Origin: JAPPHA01 sp963662705
Lineage (GTDB): Bacteria; Pseudomonadota; Alphaproteobacteria; Rhodobacterales; Rhodobacteraceae
Assembly: GCA_963662705.2 (NCBI GenBank)
Contig: OY759767.1
Coordinates: forward strand, 1,426,001-1,490,000
Direction: 5' to 3'
Length of the DNA: 64,000 bases
Below the pieces are notes generated by a model. It worked only from the letters and a program-made list of their open reading frames with translations, had not been told where the DNA came from and made no database searches. How positions within the stretch are numbered: the first letter of the stretch is position 1; each line of letters opens with the position of its first letter. Below are positions 28,357 to 38,287 of this stretch, one piece after another. The position numbers and the translations under genes were made by a program.

Positions 28357-29069
28357 GACAGGCCGTGCCTTCCCGGTTCGGGACTCGTTGCGGGGATGGT
28401 CTCGGACAAGGTGCCATCATGCAGTCCGACGATCAGCCGGCAGCGGTCGGCGAGCGCATGGTCGTGGGTCGCGAGTATCAAGGTGCTCCCGTGCCGGCTG
28501 TTGAGCCCGAAAAGAAGATCCATGATGGCGTCTCCGGTCGCTGAATCAAGGTTTCCGGTTGGCTCGTCCGCGAGCAACAGTCTTGGCCTTGGTGCAGATG
28601 CCCTGGCGATTGCGACGCGCTGCTGTTCTCCCCCCGACATCTGGAACGGAAAGTGGTGAATTCGGGAATCGAGTCCAACCTCGCGAAGCTCCGATTCTGC
28701 GAGGTCAAATGCATCCCGGCACCCCGCGAGTTCCAGTGGCGTTGCGACATTCTCGAGTGCCGTCATTGTCGGAATCAGGTGGAAGGACTGAAACACGACA
28801 CCAACGTTATCGCGGCGGAATGCGGCCAACTCGTCTTCATTCATGTCGCCGAGGTTTTCTCCCATAACCTCGACCATTCCATCGGTCGCCCGTTCCAGGC
28901 CTCCGAGGAGCATGAGCATCGATGACTTGCCGGATCCGGAAGGTCCGACAAGACCAACCGTTGCCCCTTCGCCGATGTCGAGGTCGATTTCTTTCAGGAT
29001 CTCGACGGGACCGGCGTTTCCTGCCAGAGTCAGGCTGACGTTTATCAGGCGAAGAAAAGCGTGGGACAT
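28353..29069 (-). CDS. ABC transporter ATPase, YbbA/LolD type
   Basis: A 238-residue ATPase with Walker A GPSGSGKSSM, Q-loop VFQSFHLIPTM, signature MSGGEQQRVAIARA, Walker B LLLADEPTGNLDS and the switch ATHDHAL. The TGNLD extension marks the MacB/LolD/YbbA subfamily, which works with FtsX-fold permeases; the partner gene follows directly. Its start is only 25 bases from that of the divergent esterase. Confidence 0.94.
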   Translation of the reverse strand: MSHAFLRLINVSLTLAGNAGPVEILKEIDLDIGEGATVGLVGPSGSGKSSMLMLLGGLERATDGMVEVMGENLGDMNEDELAAFRRDNVGVVFQSFHLIPTMTALENVATPLELAGCRDAFDLAESELREVGLDSRIHHFPFQMSGGEQQRVAIARASAPRPRLLLADEPTGNLDSATGDAIMDLLFGLNSRHGSTLILATHDHALADRCRLIVGLHDGTLSETIPATSPEPGRHGLS

Positions 29070-29094
29070 GTCGGCTCGGAGCAGTCAGGGCGAA

Positions 29095-29805
29095 ATGAAG
29101 AAAAAGTCCAGGGTCGCGGCCATGGTCAGGACCACGAGGAACTTCGGGCTGGTGATGGTTCTCGCGACGTTTCTTGATTCGCCGATTCATGCAACAGCTT
29201 CGGACGGTGATCAACCTGTGACAATCGCGGCACTGGGCAACAGTCTTGTCCAGGGCTTCGGTCTGCCGCGCGAAGAGGGGTTCACCGTCCAACTTGAAAA
29301 CTGGCTGCATGAACGGAACGCCAACGCGGTGATTCTGAATGCGGGCGTATCAGGTGATACGACGGCCGGGGGCCTCGCGCGCATAGACTGGACGATTGGC
29401 TCGGACATCGCCGCCCTTATCGTCGTCCTGGGCGGCAATGACGTGCTCCGGGGAATGGACCCCGGGGTGAGTCGAAAGAATCTTCGGGGGATTCTCGAAG
29501 CTGCATCAGTAAACGGGCTGCCCGTGCTCCTGGTCGGACACGAGGTGCCTGACAACTACGGGCCGGAATACAAGAGGGAATTCGAAGCGATCTATCGCGA
29601 TCTTGCCAAGGAGTTCGGCACGTTATTTCATGAACGGTTCTTTGCCGCCCTCGAGGTCGGGAACGAGCGCCATGAGGCCGCGCGGAAATACATGCAAAAC
29701 GATGGTTTGCATCCGAACGCGGACGGAGTCCGCCTGATCGTCGAGTCAATGGGTCCGCAAGTCCTGGAGCTTGTCGAGATCGCAAGGGCCCTTTTGCCCG
29801 ACTGA
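29095..29805 (+). CDS. GDSL/SGNH esterase, TesA-like
   Basis: A 236-residue exported esterase (signal sequence around NFGLVMVLATFLDSPIHATA). SGNH blocks: block I ALGNSLVQGFG with the catalytic Ser (GNSL instead of GDSL), block II NAGVSGDTTAGG, block III GGND, block V DGLHPNADG with Asp and His. E. coli TesA is a periplasmic thioesterase I/lysophospholipase L1 with broad activity. Divergent from, and very close to, the ABC pair. ATG 29095 is used; ATG 29122 is possible. Confidence 0.92.
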   Translation: MKKKSRVAAMVRTTRNFGLVMVLATFLDSPIHATASDGDQPVTIAALGNSLVQGFGLPREEGFTVQLENWLHERNANAVILNAGVSGDTTAGGLARIDWTIGSDIAALIVVLGGNDVLRGMDPGVSRKNLRGILEAASVNGLPVLLVGHEVPDNYGPEYKREFEAIYRDLAKEFGTLFHERFFAALEVGNERHEAARKYMQNDGLHPNADGVRLIVESMGPQVLELVEIARALLPD

Positions 29806-30217
29806 AAATGGCAGTCCGACAGGCATGGAGCCCTGACGAGATCAACGCGACAACAGGGAACATCGCCAGACCGACCGGGTGTTTCCCGGCGACGGGCTGA
29901 TTTGCAGGTTATCCCTGCCTTTGCCTTCCGATTACAGACAATTTGTCGGCTGCCGCCCGTTGACCTGGCCAGTTCTCGAAACCGTCCGAATTTCATGGAG
30001 CGGGATACGACCGGAAATTGGAAGCCCATGCCGACGGTCGATGCCAACTCCGGCATCCCGCCAATTCGGGTGGCCCTCCCGGAAACGGAATCGGCGCGCA
30101 GCCGCTTGCAATTCTTCGGCGGTTTGTCCGAAACACGCGGGTAACAGGGCGCGACAGATTCGGTTTGGTGTCCTCGACCGAACGGAAGAGACGGCAGATT
30201 CGGGAAGGAGAGCAAGG
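29806..30217. other. Gap before the aquaporin gene
   Basis: About 410 bases in which no gene can be supported. The aquaporin frame is open upstream to 29879, but that stretch is arginine- and proline-rich and not aquaporin-like, so it is treated as untranslated. A GGAAGGAG ribosome site stands just before 30218. Confidence 0.5.
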
Positions 30218-30886
30218 ATGGCAATTGGAACAGCCCGGAGCCTGGTTGCGGAGGCGCTTGGTACTGCGTTTCTGCTCGCGACAGTCGTCGGCTCGGGCAT
30301 CATGGCCGAGTCCCTTGCCGAAGGAAACACCGCCCTGGCGCTTCTCGCAAACTCGCTCGCGACCGGAGCGATTCTTGTCGTGCTCATTCTTGTCCTTGGT
30401 CCGGTATCGGGCGCTCACTTCAATCCGGCGGTAACTCTTTGTTTCCTGATACGGCGAGAAATCAGCGCATATCATGCGTTCCTGTACTGGTTGGTCCAGA
30501 TCACGGCCGGCCTGGCCGGTGTCATGGTGGCACATGTGATGTTCTCGGAACCGATGTTTTCAGCTTCGACCACTGCAAGAACCGGCATTCACCAATGGAC
30601 CGGGGAATTCGTCGCGACGTTTGGCCTGATAGCCGCGATTCTCGGGACGATTCGTTTCCAGCCGAGGGCGACTCCCTGGGCCGTCGGCTTGGTCATCATG
30701 ACAGGGTACTGGTATACGTCGTCGACGTCCTTCGCGAATCCGGCGGTCACGATTGCCCGGGGATTCACCGACACGTTTTCCGGGATCACTCCAATGCATG
30801 TGCCGGCATTCGTGCTTGCCCAACTCTTGGCGGCGGTCGTGGCGACCCTGGTCTTCGCCTGGCTGTTGGCCGAGGGTGAAGAATGA
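30218..30886 (+). CDS. MIP/aquaporin family channel
   Basis: A 222-residue six-helix channel. Both pore motifs are present: HFNPAVTL in the first half and FANPAVTIAR in the second. It is shorter than GlpF and lacks its longer loops; some related channels are found with arsenic-resistance genes, but no ars gene is here. It may carry water, or small neutral solutes such as glycerol or arsenite. ATG 30218 follows GGAAGGAG. Stand-alone gene. Confidence 0.9.
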   Translation: MAIGTARSLVAEALGTAFLLATVVGSGIMAESLAEGNTALALLANSLATGAILVVLILVLGPVSGAHFNPAVTLCFLIRREISAYHAFLYWLVQITAGLAGVMVAHVMFSEPMFSASTTARTGIHQWTGEFVATFGLIAAILGTIRFQPRATPWAVGLVIMTGYWYTSSTSFANPAVTIARGFTDTFSGITPMHVPAFVLAQLLAAVVATLVFAWLLAEGEE

Positions 30887-31380
30887 AGCGACCGGGCAAC
30901 TTCGTGAGGTCATTGTCCCTGTGTTCCGGTTGCAGGAGACCGGACCTTGCCTGCACGTCGCGATGGACTCACCGATCGGGAAGTCGGCGTGTGGCGATCG
31001 ATTGATCCAAGTCCCGGCGTACAGCTTTCCAGCCATTCCTTCTGACCGTTTGCCGTGGCGCCTCCCTGAACGGCAGCCGCTCACACACGGCTGGAGAGAC
31101 TGGTACATTCAGCACGATGACGGGATTTGCCCGATCGTCCCGACGCACGCCCGATGATGGATTCCAGGACGACGGTGGCTTCGGGCGGGAAATTGTTTGG
31201 CCAGGCCGTATTTTTTCTTGACGTGCATGATTCAGTCGTACAGATTGTCGATCTGTCTTATCAGTACACCAGATGTTGCGCATGCAACGAGGAATTGTGC
31301 ACGGAGGGCGCGAAGCTACTGATTGTTCGATAAAAACAAGAACAAGCGGCCGGCAAGGGCCGCAAATCACTGAGGCATTC
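30887..31380. other. Leader and gap upstream of nrdJ
   Basis: About 490 bases. No gene is supported. The 3' half is more AT-rich than its surroundings and holds a TTGACG hexamer near 31218 and a GTTGC-GCAT-GCAAC hairpin near 31273-31286. I looked for a cobalamin riboswitch, given the B12-dependent enzyme that follows, and could not find the B12-box; NrdR boxes are not clear either. Confidence 0.4.
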
Positions 31381-34300
31381 ATGAAAATCAAACGACGCTT
31401 CACGCAGAAAGGCAAGGACGCTTACTCAGGAATCAAGTTTCGCGAGACCGTGTCGGAGATTCGCAACACGGATGGTTCGATCGTCTTCTCACTCGACGAG
31501 GTTGAAGTTCCCGAGAATTATTCCCAGGTCGCGGCGGATGTGATTGCACAGAAATATTTCCGCAAGTCACGGATCGCGAATGATTTCGATCGGGTTCCGG
31601 AACCAGGGGTTCCTGAATTCCTGTGGCGGTCGGTGCCGGCTGCATCGGCCGAAAACGGGAACCTTGACCGGCACGGTTCCGACAAGGAAACCTCCGGGGA
31701 CTATCAGGGAGAGACGTCCGCCAGGCAGGTATTCGATCGGATGGCAGGTGCCTGGACGTACTGGGGCTGGAAAGGAGGCATGTTCGATTCCGAAGAGGAT
31801 GCCCGGGCGTTTCGGGACGAGATGAGATTCATGCTCGCCCGCCAGATGGCTGCTCCGAACTCACCGCAATGGTTCAATACCGGCCTGCACTGGGCGTACG
31901 GAATCGATGGCCCCGGCCAGGGGCACTACTATGTCGATCCTGCTACCGAAGAATTGACGAAGTCGGAGAGTGCCTACGAGCATCCCCAACCCCATGCGTG
32001 CTTCATTCAGTCAGTCGGCGACGATCTGGTCAATGAGGGCGGCATCATGGACCTCTGGGTCCGGGAAGCCCGACTGTTCAAGTACGGATCCGGAACCGGA
32101 ACCAATTTTTCTTCTCTCCGGGCAGAGGACGAACCCCTTTCGGGGGGAGGGAAGTCGTCAGGCCTCATGTCCTTTCTCAAGATCGGCGACCGTGCGGCCG
32201 GGGCCATCAAATCCGGAGGTACGACCAGGCGGGCCGCCAAGATGGTCATCTGTGACATGGACCATCCGGACATCGAGGACTTTATCAACTGGAAGGTCAT
32301 TGAAGAACAGAAGGTCGCTTCGATGGTCGCGGGATCACGAATCCACGAGCGGGAGCTCAACGGGATCTTTTCCGCCGTGCGGTCATGGGATGGCCGGGAA
32401 GACGATGCTGTCGATCCCGCCGTCAATTCATCCCTTCGGAAGGCCATCCGATCGGCGAAACGGGCTTGCGTGCCGGAGACCTACATCAACCGCGTTCTGC
32501 AATATGCGCGTCAAGGGTACACGGGAATCGCGTTTCCGGTCTATGAGACCGACTGGGATTCCGAGGCGTATCTGACTGTATCCGGCCAGAACTCGAACAA
32601 CTCCGTGCGCGTGACCGACGCCTTCATGAAGGCGCTGAATGATGATGGCGACTGGGAGCTTTCGCGGCGTACGGACGGAGCACTCGTCCGCAAGGTCAAG
32701 GCACGCGCGCTTTGGGAACAGATTGGACACGCTGCGTGGGCCTGTGCCGATCCCGGCGTCCAGTTCCACGACACGATAAACGGGTGGCACACCTGTCCGG
32801 CAGACGGAGACATCAAGGCTTCCAATCCCTGCTCGGAGTACATGTTTCTCGACGATACGGCCTGCAACCTAGCCAGCCTCAATCTCCTCCGCTTCCTGAA
32901 AGACGGAGAATTCCGGATTGACGATTATGCTCACGCGATTCGTTTGTGGACGATCGCGCTCGAGATTTCGGTCATGATGGCGCAGTTCCCGAGCAGGCGG
33001 ATCGCCGAACTGTCGTTTCGATTCCGGACCCTGGGCCTTGGATATGCCAATATCGGCGGCCTGTTCATGACATTGGGCGTCGGCTACGATTCCGCCGAAG
33101 CCCGTTCGCTCTGTGGCGCGTTGACCTCCATTCTTTCGGGTGTCGCGTACAGGACATCGGCCGAAATCGCGGCGGAACTCGGTCCGTTCCCCGGATATGC
33201 AGCCAATGCCGAACACATGATGCGCGTGATGAGGAATCACCAGCGCGCGGCGCGGGGCGAATCAAGGGGTTACGAACAACTGGGCGTTGCACCGGTTCCG
33301 CTGGACCACGCCAACTGCCCCGACGGGGAGGTTTCGCGGTTCGCGGAGTCCTGCTGGGGCGAAGCGATTGCTCTTGGCGAGCAGCATGGTTTCAGGAATG
33401 CCCAGGTAAGCGTGATTGCGCCGACGGGGACGATCGGCCTGGTCATGGATTGCGATACGACGGGAATCGAACCTGACTTTTCGTTGGTCAAGTTCAAGAA
33501 ACTCGCGGGCGGAGGATACTTCAAGATCATCAACAAGTCGGTTCCTGCCGCGCTGAAGGCGCTCGGCTATGGGGCCCCGGACATCGAAAGAATCGTTCGC
33601 TACGCCGTTGGCGCCTGCACCCTTCGAGGCGCGCCGGAAATCAACCACGAGACCCTCGCCGAACATGGGTTCGGCAAGCAGGAAATCGACAGGCTGGAAC
33701 TCGCGATCCCGTCGGCGTTCGACATCCGCTTCGTGTTCAACCCGACGAACCTGGGGGCCGAGTTCTGCCGTGACACCCTTGGAATTCCCGAAGGACGTCT
33801 CGCCGACCCGGCGTTCGACCTGTTGGCTCACCTCGGGTTCACCAGGGCACAGATCGAGGCGGCCAACTGCTACGCATGCGGGACGATGACGCTTGAAGGC
33901 GCACCTGGCCTCGCCGAGAAACATTACCGCGTTTTCGATTGCGCCAACCCTTGCGGGCGAACCGGAACGCGCAGCCTGTCGGTCTCGAGCCACCTGTCAA
34001 TGATGGCCGCGGCACAGGGTTTCATTTCCGGGGCGATTTCCAAGACGGTCAATATGCCGAACAACGCGACGACACGCGATTGCCTCGAGGCCTACGAGCA
34101 AAGCTGGAGGCTCGGGGTCAAGGCAACGGCGTTGTACCGCGACGGCTCCAAGCTTTCCCAGCCTTTGTCATCGGCGATCGTTGCGGACGGGGAATCGGAC
34201 ATGGCCGATGGTCCGGACGACGCGATTGAAGCGGTCGCCTCGCAATCCATCGCGGAACGGATTGTCGAGAAGGTGATCCACCACGAGCGCAAACGCCTGC

Positions 34301-35028
34301 CGGGTCGGCGCAAGGGGTACACCCAAAAGGCGATGGTCGGCGGCCACAAGGTTTATCTGCGGACCGGTGAGTATCCGAACGGCACCCTTGGCGAGATCTT
34401 CATTGACATGCACAAGGAAGGGGCCGGTTTCCGGGCGATGATGAACAATTTCGCCATCGCCATATCGGTGGGTTTGCAATATGGCGTGCCGCTGGAAGAA
34501 TTCGTCGAGGCCTTCACATTTACGCGCTTCGAACCGGCCGGACTGGTTCATGGAAACGACAATATCATGAATGCCACTTCGGTTCTCGATTACATCTTTC
34601 GCGAACTGGCTGTCTCGTACCTCGACCGGACGGACCTGGCGCACATCAAGCCCAAGGGGACGAGCTTCGATGATCTCGGAGACGGGGTCGTCGAGAACAG
34701 CGAGAACTGGCTGCGCGCGGCGAGCAAGGGCTCGCCATCCCATTCCATCGAACTGATCCGTCAGCTGTCGTCGACGGGTTACTTGCGCAAGAGATTGCCG
34801 ACGGTCGAGGCGGGGTTGAGAGAAGAAAGCGAAGTCTTGCCAGACAACCGTGCCGGCAACGGTGCAGTGGCGGCAACGCCCGAGACGGGGGAGCTTCGCG
34901 CCCGCGAGCTTGCGCGGATTCAGGGTTTCGAGGGTGATGCCTGCGGCGAATGCGGCAACTATTCACTGGTTCGCAACGGCACGTGCCTCAAGTGCAACAC
35001 CTGCGGTGCTACCAGCGGCTGCAGCTAG
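31381..35028 (+). CDS. nrdJ: Adenosylcobalamin-dependent ribonucleotide reductase, class II
   Basis: Makes deoxyribonucleotides using coenzyme B12, so it works with or without oxygen. The 1,215-residue length is that of the large alphaproteobacterial NrdJ. Visible parts: the N-terminal segment MKIKRRFTQKG, PNSPQWFNTGLHWAYG, PQPHACFIQSVGDDL, NPCSEYMFLDDTACNL (active site), ISVIAPTGTIG-like VSVIAPTGTIGLVMDCD, a domain with the RKGYTQKAMVGGHKVYLRTG segment, and a C-terminal cysteine cluster (CGECGNYSL...CLKCNTCGATSGC) that passes electrons from thioredoxin. The frame is open upstream to 31273, but ATG 31381 gives the family start. No class I reductase is in the window. Confidence 0.97.
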   Translation: MKIKRRFTQKGKDAYSGIKFRETVSEIRNTDGSIVFSLDEVEVPENYSQVAADVIAQKYFRKSRIANDFDRVPEPGVPEFLWRSVPAASAENGNLDRHGSDKETSGDYQGETSARQVFDRMAGAWTYWGWKGGMFDSEEDARAFRDEMRFMLARQMAAPNSPQWFNTGLHWAYGIDGPGQGHYYVDPATEELTKSESAYEHPQPHACFIQSVGDDLVNEGGIMDLWVREARLFKYGSGTGTNFSSLRAEDEPLSGGGKSSGLMSFLKIGDRAAGAIKSGGTTRRAAKMVICDMDHPDIEDFINWKVIEEQKVASMVAGSRIHERELNGIFSAVRSWDGREDDAVDPAVNSSLRKAIRSAKRACVPETYINRVLQYARQGYTGIAFPVYETDWDSEAYLTVSGQNSNNSVRVTDAFMKALNDDGDWELSRRTDGALVRKVKARALWEQIGHAAWACADPGVQFHDTINGWHTCPADGDIKASNPCSEYMFLDDTACNLASLNLLRFLKDGEFRIDDYAHAIRLWTIALEISVMMAQFPSRRIAELSFRFRTLGLGYANIGGLFMTLGVGYDSAEARSLCGALTSILSGVAYRTSAEIAAELGPFPGYAANAEHMMRVMRNHQRAARGESRGYEQLGVAPVPLDHANCPDGEVSRFAESCWGEAIALGEQHGFRNAQVSVIAPTGTIGLVMDCDTTGIEPDFSLVKFKKLAGGGYFKIINKSVPAALKALGYGAPDIERIVRYAVGACTLRGAPEINHETLAEHGFGKQEIDRLELAIPSAFDIRFVFNPTNLGAEFCRDTLGIPEGRLADPAFDLLAHLGFTRAQIEAANCYACGTMTLEGAPGLAEKHYRVFDCANPCGRTGTRSLSVSSHLSMMAAAQGFISGAISKTVNMPNNATTRDCLEAYEQSWRLGVKATALYRDGSKLSQPLSSAIVADGESDMADGPDDAIEAVASQSIAERIVEKVIHHERKRLPGRRKGYTQKAMVGGHKVYLRTGEYPNGTLGEIFIDMHKEGAGFRAMMNNFAIAISVGLQYGVPLEEFVEAFTFTRFEPAGLVHGNDNIMNATSVLDYIFRELAVSYLDRTDLAHIKPKGTSFDDLGDGVVENSENWLRAASKGSPSHSIELIRQLSSTGYLRKRLPTVEAGLREESEVLPDNRAGNGAVAATPETGELRARELARIQGFEGDACGECGNYSLVRNGTCLKCNTCGATSGCS

Positions 35029-35325
35029 GACCGGGAAAGCGGTCCGGACCGGGGAGCAGGTTGTTCCGAAAGGGACGGGCCGACCGGGCAGGAAACCACA
35101 TCCACCGACAACGCCACTCCCCGTCTGTTGAGATCGGCCGTGCCTGCCTGCAGGTTCGGGCGTTCAATGCGGTTTCTAGCGGGGATGGCGGAGGTTGCTG
35201 CTACCGCCCGGTTGAATGGCCGCTGGAATCAATTGTTGCATGTCCAGCCATAATCTGTGCAGGGAACCCGCGGGCGCCGGTTTCTTCCATGCGTCCCGCA
35301 CGAGGGGTTACGAACGGAAATCCAG

Positions 35326-36327
35326 ATGAGCCGAAGTGAGCCGGTTTTATCCGACGGGCCCGACGCCACGCGGTACGTAGCGCGGGTCAAGGCGACAGCG
35401 GCTCGCGTTCTCCGAATGGAAGGCGAAGCGGTCCTCGGACTTGCGGACAAGGTGCCGGACTCGCTGGCGGCGGCGGTGGAGTTGATCCTGAACCAACCCG
35501 GACGCGTCATTGTCAGCGGCATCGGCAAGTCGGGCCATGTTGGGCGAAAGATTGCCTCCACCCTGGCAAGCACCGGAACTCCTGCCCAGTTTGTCCATCC
35601 GGCCGAGGCATCCCACGGCGACCTCGGGATGATCACTGGCGGCGATTCGTGTCTTCTCCTGTCGAACTCCGGGGAAACCGGGGAAATCGGGGACATCGTC
35701 AATTACAGCCGCAGGTTTTCCGTCCCCCTTGTGGCAATGACACAGAATACGGACAGCATGCTGGCCAAGGCGGCCGATGTTGTCCTTTTGCTTCCGGAAG
35801 CCGTTGAAGCCTGCGCGATCGGTTTGGCCCCGACGACATCGACCACATGTGCACTAGCGCTTGGCGACGCGCTTGCCGTGACACTGATGGAGTTCCGCGG
35901 ATTCAGGGCGGACAAGTTCCAGGTGTTGCATCCGGGTGGGCGGCTTGGCGCCCAGTTGCTCCGGGCCCGGGATATCATGCACCGCGGGGACGAGCTCCCG
36001 GTTGTTCCGGGTTCCAGCCCGATGAGTGAAGTCCTGGTCGAGATGACGGCGAAGGGGTTCGGGACCGCACTGGTGGTCGAAGGAGACACGGCTGTCGGCG
36101 TCATTACGGATGGCGATATTCGGCGAAACCTTGAAGATCTGCTTGAGCATACGGCCCTCGATGTTGCCACACGATCTCCGCTTTCGATCGACGAGGACAC
36201 GCTTGTCTCCGAGGCTCTCGGAATCATGAACGAAAACGGGATTACTTCTCTATGCGTCACTGATGGTGATGGCCGGCTCGCCGGCCTGGTGCATGTCCAC
36301 GACTGCCTGCGCGCGGGAGTCCGGTGA
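35326..36327 (+). CDS. kdsD: Arabinose-5-phosphate isomerase (KdsD/KpsF)
   Basis: Turns ribulose 5-phosphate into arabinose 5-phosphate, the start of Kdo synthesis. The 333-residue protein has a SIS domain (VIVSGIGKSGHVGRKIA, HPAEASHGDLGMI, LLLSNSGETGEI) and two C-terminal CBS domains. ATG 35326 is chosen (MSRSEPVLSDG); the upstream frame does not resemble the family. Its stop overlaps the kdsB start (GTGA), giving a tight kdsD-kdsB-kdsA operon. Confidence 0.95.
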   Translation: MSRSEPVLSDGPDATRYVARVKATAARVLRMEGEAVLGLADKVPDSLAAAVELILNQPGRVIVSGIGKSGHVGRKIASTLASTGTPAQFVHPAEASHGDLGMITGGDSCLLLSNSGETGEIGDIVNYSRRFSVPLVAMTQNTDSMLAKAADVVLLLPEAVEACAIGLAPTTSTTCALALGDALAVTLMEFRGFRADKFQVLHPGGRLGAQLLRARDIMHRGDELPVVPGSSPMSEVLVEMTAKGFGTALVVEGDTAVGVITDGDIRRNLEDLLEHTALDVATRSPLSIDEDTLVSEALGIMNENGITSLCVTDGDGRLAGLVHVHDCLRAGVR

Positions 36328-37124
36328 AGGCCGTCGTCATCATTCCGGCCCGGTTTGGCTCGACGCGGTTTCCGGGCAAGGCCCTGGCCGAGATCAGGGG
36401 ATTTGACGGAACCGCCAAGTCACTGATCCGGCGGAGCTGGGAGACGGCATGCGAAGTGAATTTCGTCGATGCCGTGCATGTTGCGACGGATGATCGGCGA
36501 ATCCGGGATCACGCCGAGCGATTCGGTGCGCAGGTCCTGATGACGTCGTCGGAATGCCGGAACGGAACCGAGCGATGCGCCGAAGCGCTGAAGAGTCTGG
36601 ATGCCGACATCGACGTCGTAGTCAACCTGCAGGGAGACGCGCCGTTGATCCCGCCCGCCTTTGTCGAACAGCTGATCTATGCACTCTCTTCCGACCAGTC
36701 GGTCGGGGTCGCAACACCGGTATTGCGCTGCGATTCCCGTGCATTGGGCAAATTCGTCCAGGATCGGCTGGAGAACCGGGTCGGAGCCACGACGGTCGTT
36801 TTCGACGCGGACTGGCGGGCGCTTTACTTTTCAAAGGAAATCATTCCCTATGTCGGGCGCGATCAAGTGGCGGAGATGGCCGGAGACATTTTCCATCACA
36901 TCGGGGTTTACGCCTTTCGACGAGCGTCCCTGGAGGCCTATGCGCAATGGCCCGAGGGCAGGCTCGAGTCCCGGGAAGGGTTGGAGCAGTTGAGGTATCT
37001 GGAAAACGGTGAACCGGTCCTCTGTGTTGAGGTCGATGCCCGCGGCCGGGAAATCCAGGAAGTGAACAATCCGGTCGATGTCGGCCGGATGGAGGCGATT
37101 CTTCAGGCGGAGAGGCACAGGTGA
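36324..37124 (+). CDS. kdsB: 3-deoxy-manno-octulosonate cytidylyltransferase
   Basis: Activates Kdo as CMP-Kdo for lipid A core assembly. 266 residues; KAVVIIPARFGSTRFPGKAL at the N terminus binds CTP; VHVATDDRRI, VVNLQGDAPLIPP and the HIGVYAFRR segment match. GTG start overlapping the kdsD stop. Confidence 0.96.
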   Translation: MKAVVIIPARFGSTRFPGKALAEIRGFDGTAKSLIRRSWETACEVNFVDAVHVATDDRRIRDHAERFGAQVLMTSSECRNGTERCAEALKSLDADIDVVVNLQGDAPLIPPAFVEQLIYALSSDQSVGVATPVLRCDSRALGKFVQDRLENRVGATTVVFDADWRALYFSKEIIPYVGRDQVAEMAGDIFHHIGVYAFRRASLEAYAQWPEGRLESREGLEQLRYLENGEPVLCVEVDARGREIQEVNNPVDVGRMEAILQAERHR

Positions 37125-37966
37125 GCGGCTTGCCCGACGGGTCGACCAGCCGGACCGTTGCCGTCAACGATGTCGTCTTCGACAACGGGGGCGCACTGTC
37201 CCTGATCGCCGGACCATGCCAGCTGGAATCGCTTGACCACGCGCGAATGATGGCTGAACGGCTGATAGGCGCCTGCTCCGGCACAGGGGCCGGGTTCGTG
37301 TTCAAGGCCAGTTTCGACAAGGCCAACCGGAGCAGTATTTCAGGAATGCGGGGACCCGGTATGGCGGCAGGGCTGGAAATCCTGGCGCGCGTCCGGGAGG
37401 AATTCGGGTGTCCGGTACTGACGGATGTCCACGATGCGTCACAGTGCGCTACCGTGGCCGAAGCGGTTGATGTCCTGCAGATCCCGGCCTTCCTGTGTCG
37501 TCAAACGGATCTATTGCTGGCCGCCGGACGCACGGGAAAGGCGATCAACGTCAAGAAGGGCCAGTTCATGGCCCCATGGGACATGGGAAATGTCGTCGAC
37601 AAACTGACGAGCACCGGTAACGAACGCATTCTGCTGTGCGAGCGGGGAGCGAGTTTCGGCTACAACATGCTCGTGTCGGACATGCGGTCATTGCCGATTC
37701 TGCAAAGGACAGGATTCCCGGTCGTGTTTGACGCAACTCATTCGGTCCAGCTTCCCGGAGGGCTTGGAAGCTCCTCGGGCGGTCAACGCGAGTTTGTCGC
37801 ACCACTCGCCCGGGCCGCGGCCGCGGCCGGGTGCGCTGCCCTGTTCATCGAATGCCACCAGGATCCGGACACGGCGCCGTCCGACGGGCCCAACATGATT
37901 CCGCTTTCAGAACTCCCGGGACTTCTTCGGGAACTGGTTGAAATCGACCGGATCGTGAAGTCCTGA
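37121..37966 (+). CDS. kdsA: 3-deoxy-8-phosphooctulonate synthase
   Basis: Condenses PEP and arabinose 5-phosphate to Kdo 8-phosphate. 281 residues; LIAGPCQLES, FVFKASFDKANRSS, GCPVLTDVHDASQC, IPAFLCRQTDLLLAAG, NVKKGQF, and FDATHSVQLPGG. GTG start overlaps the kdsB stop. With kdsD and kdsB it makes CMP-Kdo from ribulose 5-phosphate except for the KdsC phosphatase, which is not in the window. Confidence 0.97.
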   Translation: MSGLPDGSTSRTVAVNDVVFDNGGALSLIAGPCQLESLDHARMMAERLIGACSGTGAGFVFKASFDKANRSSISGMRGPGMAAGLEILARVREEFGCPVLTDVHDASQCATVAEAVDVLQIPAFLCRQTDLLLAAGRTGKAINVKKGQFMAPWDMGNVVDKLTSTGNERILLCERGASFGYNMLVSDMRSLPILQRTGFPVVFDATHSVQLPGGLGSSSGGQREFVAPLARAAAAAGCAALFIECHQDPDTAPSDGPNMIPLSELPGLLRELVEIDRIVKS

Positions 37967-38150
37967 ACGCGAACAACCGGCAAGGTCCGTCGCGCTGTTT
38001 CCTGCTGCGCGGCGGTTGGACGAAACCGGAATCGGAGTTCTTGGCTAACTCTCCGCGTTTGACCGCTTTGGAGAAGCAACGCCGGCGTGGTCGGGATTAT
38101 CCCGCTCAAGAGCTTGATGCGGACACGGCCCCATTGTAAGAGCGAACGGC

Positions 38151-38226
38151 GCCGTTGTAGCTCAGCAGGTAGAGCATATCATTCGTAATGATGGGGTCGG
38201 GGGTTCGAGTCCCTCCAGCGGCACCA
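38151..38226 (+). tRNA. tRNA-Thr(CGT)
   Basis: A 76-base cloverleaf with encoded CCA. Acceptor GCCGTTG pairs with CAGCGGC (one G-T wobble); anticodon loop TTCGTAA with anticodon CGT; T-arm GGGGG-TTCGAGT-CCCTC. Confidence 0.96.
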
Positions 38227-38287
38227 ACAAGACCCAACCTTAGAGAAGATTGAGATTGTTCGGATTTTCCGTGGCCGTATCTTCATG

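Noticed and set aside
26971..28659. 562-codon plus-strand open frame
   Set aside because: Entirely antisense to the FtsX-type permease and ATPase genes, whose motifs are clear; its charged, low-complexity composition is that of a shadow.
30887..31380. Cobalamin riboswitch before nrdJ
   Set aside because: Position is attractive for a B12 enzyme, but I found no B12-box consensus or the expected long structured leader.
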